Position numbers and translations under genes: made by a program
Notes under the pieces: model-generated
Database searches by the model: none
Seen by the model: the letters and a program-made list of their open reading frames with translations, nothing else
What the model was told of the DNA's origin: nothing
Source of the DNA: UBA1351 sp964563505
Lineage (GTDB): Bacteria > Bacillota > Clostridia > Lachnospirales > Vallitaleaceae
Assembly: GCA_964563505.1 (NCBI GenBank)
Contig: CAZLXW010000039.1
Coordinates: forward strand, 1-34,944
Reading direction: 5' to 3'
Length of the DNA stretch: 34,944 bases
Part shown: positions 32,939-34,944 of the stretch, piece after piece
Layout: each line of letters starts with the position of its first letter
How positions within the stretch are numbered: position 1 is the first letter of the stretch

Positions 32939-34876
32939 ATGATTTATCATGTAGCAAAATATGGAAAAGATACGAATCCTGGAAATGAATCAAGTCCTTT
33001 TCTAACTATTAACAAGGCCGCTTCTATTGCTATGGCGGGTGACTCAGTTATTGTTCACGAAGGTGTTTATCGAGAAAATGTCAATCCAACATATACCGGT
33101 TTGAGTGACCAACGTCGGATTACGTATATGTGTGCCGAGGGTGAAAAAGTCGTTATCAAAGGGTCCGAAGTTATTGATACTTGGACGCATGTGGAGGGTA
33201 GCGTTTGGAAAGTCATTTTACCTAATAGCTTTTTTGGTGACTTTAATCCATATAAAGAGACCATTTTTGGTGATTGGGTTGTATCCGTTGATAAGACAAG
33301 GCATTTAGGCGATGTTTATCTTAATGGATTGTCTTTCTATGAATCCGAGTCCTATGATGCCATTGTGAATCCTGATCTTGTCACCGAATTTATTGATGAT
33401 TGGACACAGCGACAAACGCCTGTCATCAATCCCGAACAAACAAAATTTCGTTGGTATGTAGAATCCGATGAAAATAATACTACTATTTATGCAAACTTTC
33501 AAGATGCCAATCCAAATGATGAATTGGTCGAAATTAATGTACGTCAAAACTGTTTCTATCCTCAAAGCACAGGCATCGATTACATCACTGTTCGTGGATT
33601 TGAATTGGCTCAAGCAGCTTCTCCTTGGGCACCACCGACGGCAGATCAACCCGGACTTATTGGAGCCCATTGGAGCAAAGGCTGGATTATCGAAGACAAT
33701 ATTATTCATGATGCAAAATGCAGCGCCATCAGTATTGGAAAAGAAATCCTTTCCGGTCACAATTACCGAAGTATCCGTCGAGATAAACCCGGTTATATTT
33801 ATCAACTGGAATCCGTCTTTAGTGCCCAGCGACTCGGGTGGTCAAAAGAAACGATTGGCTCTCATATCATTCGTAATAATCGTATTTATGATTGCGGTCA
33901 AAATGGTATTGTCGGTCACTTAGGATGTGTTTTTTCCGAAATCTACGGGAATCACATTTATAATATTGCTTCAAAACGGGAATTTTATGGTCACGAAATT
34001 GGTGGCATCAAGCTTCATGCAGCTATCGATGTTCAGATTTACAACAATCGCATTCACGATTGTTCTCTTGGAATCTGGCTTGATTGGCAGACTCAAGGAA
34101 CACGCATTAGCAAGAACTTGCTCTACAATAATAATCGAGACCTTTTTATTGAGGTTAGCCACGGTCCTTACATGGTCGACCATAATATCATGGCTTCTGA
34201 TTATAATGTTTTAAACGTGTCTCAGGGCGGAGCCTATGTCAACAATTTATTTGTGGGTAAAATGGCTGTCCATAATATCTTAGATCGCTCAACACAATAC
34301 CATTTACCTCATAGTACAAAGATAAAGGGCTTCACCTTAATCTATGGCGGTGATGATCGATTCTATAACAACTTATATTTGGGCCAATGTGAAGATTCAG
34401 CGAATGTTAACACCTCGGTTACAGCCGGTACCCATCATTATAATGGTCGTCCCACTTCATTAGAAGAGTACATTGAAAAAGTCGATGAAGTCCCTGGTGA
34501 TCATGAATCCTTTAACCGTGTTGAACAGCCTGTATATATTGATAATAACGTTTATCTTGGTAGTGCTAAAGCTTTTGACCAAGAGAAGACCAACTTGATT
34601 AAATCTGGTTTTAATGCCTCTTTTATACTTGAAGAAACGACGGATGGTATCTATATGAGCTGTACTTTACCTGAAGCTTTCGATGAATTTAACAGTCCAA
34701 TTCGTTCCACGAGTAATCTTACCCGTGTTCGAATTGTTGATGCAGAATTTGACAATCCGGATGGAAGTCCGATGACATTAAATACCGATTACTTCAACGA
34801 AAAAAAATCCGAAATCACAAAAGCCGGACCCCTTAATCAATTAAGGTCCGGAGACAATAAAATAAAAGTTTGGTAA
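32939..34876 (+). CDS. GH120 beta-xylosidase (right-handed parallel beta-helix)
   Basis: 645-residue glycosidase of family GH120, closely resembling Thermoanaerobacterium saccharolyticum XylC from memory. Shared blocks include INKAASIAMAGDSVIVHEGV, WAPPTADQPGLIG, GWIIEDNIIHDAKCSAISIG, REFYGHEIGGIKLHAAIDVQ and a C-terminus ending IKVW. The catalytic residues of XylC, nucleophile D382 and acid/base E405, fall at the same numbers here: GIWLDW (D382) and RDLFIEVSHG (E405). The protein is a beta-helix with inserted domains and acts on xylobiose and xylo-oligosaccharides. There is no signal peptide, so it works in the cytoplasm after import. TTAAGGAGG lies before the ATG. The gene is complete and divergent from an AraC regulator. 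Confidence 0.93.
   Translation: MIYHVAKYGKDTNPGNESSPFLTINKAASIAMAGDSVIVHEGVYRENVNPTYTGLSDQRRITYMCAEGEKVVIKGSEVIDTWTHVEGSVWKVILPNSFFGDFNPYKETIFGDWVVSVDKTRHLGDVYLNGLSFYESESYDAIVNPDLVTEFIDDWTQRQTPVINPEQTKFRWYVESDENNTTIYANFQDANPNDELVEINVRQNCFYPQSTGIDYITVRGFELAQAASPWAPPTADQPGLIGAHWSKGWIIEDNIIHDAKCSAISIGKEILSGHNYRSIRRDKPGYIYQLESVFSAQRLGWSKETIGSHIIRNNRIYDCGQNGIVGHLGCVFSEIYGNHIYNIASKREFYGHEIGGIKLHAAIDVQIYNNRIHDCSLGIWLDWQTQGTRISKNLLYNNNRDLFIEVSHGPYMVDHNIMASDYNVLNVSQGGAYVNNLFVGKMAVHNILDRSTQYHLPHSTKIKGFTLIYGGDDRFYNNLYLGQCEDSANVNTSVTAGTHHYNGRPTSLEEYIEKVDEVPGDHESFNRVEQPVYIDNNVYLGSAKAFDQEKTNLIKSGFNASFILEETTDGIYMSCTLPEAFDEFNSPIRSTSNLTRVRIVDAEFDNPDGSPMTLNTDYFNEKKSEITKAGPLNQLRSGDNKIKVW
34824..34851. other. 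hairpin in the 3' end of the beta-xylosidase gene
   Basis: CCGGA (34824-34828) and CCTTAAT (34831-34837) pair with ATTAAGG (34840-34846) and TCCGG (34847-34851), with a two-base CC bulge. It lies inside the last codons. No T-run follows on the plus strand. On the minus strand a T-rich stretch follows, so it could terminate leftward transcription if any arrives. Confidence 0.4.
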
Positions 34877-34879
34877 AAT
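34851..34879 (+). promoter_or_regulatory. possible promoter at the right edge
   Basis: GAGACA (34851-34856), 17 bases, TAAAAT (34874-34879). It is a 4/6 and 5/6 match with ideal spacing, overlapping the end of the beta-xylosidase gene. It would drive transcription into the rRNA-like leader that follows. Confidence 0.3.
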
Positions 34880-34922
34880 AATGGGTATTCATAGTCTCTC
34901 GGAATTAGAGAGTCCGAAACAA

Positions 34923-34944
34923 TGAACTTTAAAAACTTAATAGC
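34923..34944 (+). other. pre-rRNA-leader-like sequence at the right edge
   Basis: The last bases read TGAACTTTAAAAACTTAA and resemble the Firmicutes pre-16S leader. They share AATGAACTTT with the leader at the left edge. A small stem (CTCTC 34896-34900, GAGAG 34908-34912) lies just before it. The 16S gene would begin beyond the window. Confidence 0.45.

Noticed and set aside
33305..33805. 166-codon minus-strand frame
   Set aside because: Antisense to the GH120 gene, whose reading frame is firmly supported by family motifs.
33468..33923. 151-codon plus-strand frame
   Set aside because: An alternative frame within the GH120 gene; sequence is not protein-family-like.
1..34944. CRISPR array, transposase, integrase or tRNA genes
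   Set aside because: No regularly spaced repeats, no recombinase-like proteins and no cloverleaf-like sequence were seen on reading through both strands.

Overview
The window looks like chromosomal DNA of a low-GC, anaerobic, Gram-positive Clostridia member (Lachnospirales-like). Pointers are a HydE maturase for [FeFe] hydrogenase, a SigI/RsgI pair, an S-layer (SLH) protein, cellulosome-type X2 modules, a CvpA/DUF5711 pair and a GH120 beta-xylosidase very close to the Thermoanaerobacterium enzyme as I remember it. Genes are densely packed, with AGGAGG-type ribosome binding sites. I see no transposase, prophage, CRISPR array or tRNA gene.

Layout. (1) 1-250: tandem consensus rRNA promoters and a pre-rRNA leader reading leftward, so a 16S gene should start just outside the left edge. 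The last ~95 bases hold a weaker promoter and a similar leader reading rightward. The window therefore probably spans the DNA between two rRNA operons. (2) 251-3624 (-): cvpA-like gene, DUF5711 gene, glycogen synthase glgA. (3) 3774-5573 (+): oligoendopeptidase F. (4) 5579-9242 (-): a gap-free run of response regulator, histidine kinase, niaR-type niacin repressor and hydE. (5) 9344-13575 (+): eight overlapping genes of a Na+/H+ antiporter in the order of mbhA-H of the archaeal membrane-bound hydrogenase, without hydrogenase genes, followed by an AI-2E-family transporter. (6) 14676-15901 (-): YgjP-like metallopeptidase and a GNAT acetyltransferase; then msrB (+). (7) 16514-21217 (-): an exported copper-amine-oxidase-N/X2 protein, sigI and rsgI in one run, preceded by an SLH-domain surface protein with its own promoter and terminator. 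(8) 21311-27322 (-): a YesM/YesN two-component system and a three-gene sugar ABC importer. (9) 27322-30956 (-): a defence-like patch made of a nuclease-helicase (DUF2075), a dCTPP-type nucleotide pyrophosphohydrolase and a RelE/XRE toxin-antitoxin pair whose promoter lies inside a perfect palindrome. (10) 30979-34876: a membrane protein of unknown function, an AraC regulator, and a divergent intracellular GH120 beta-xylosidase.

How they fit. Regions 7, 8 and 10 suggest a plant-polysaccharide lifestyle: envelope or polysaccharide sensing through SigI/RsgI, sugar uptake through the ABC importer, and cytoplasmic cleavage of xylo-oligosaccharides. That the importer carries xylo-oligosaccharides is inference. 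GlgA would store surplus glucose, HydE serves fermentative H2 metabolism, and the Mbh-type antiporter handles Na+/pH homeostasis.

The least explained items are the soluble extension on the MbhD-like subunit, the nuclease-helicase/pyrophosphohydrolase pair, the X2 protein-sigI-rsgI run, and the niaR-hydE overlap. Gene starts were set from visible ribosome binding sites, so several are internal to the longest open frame.
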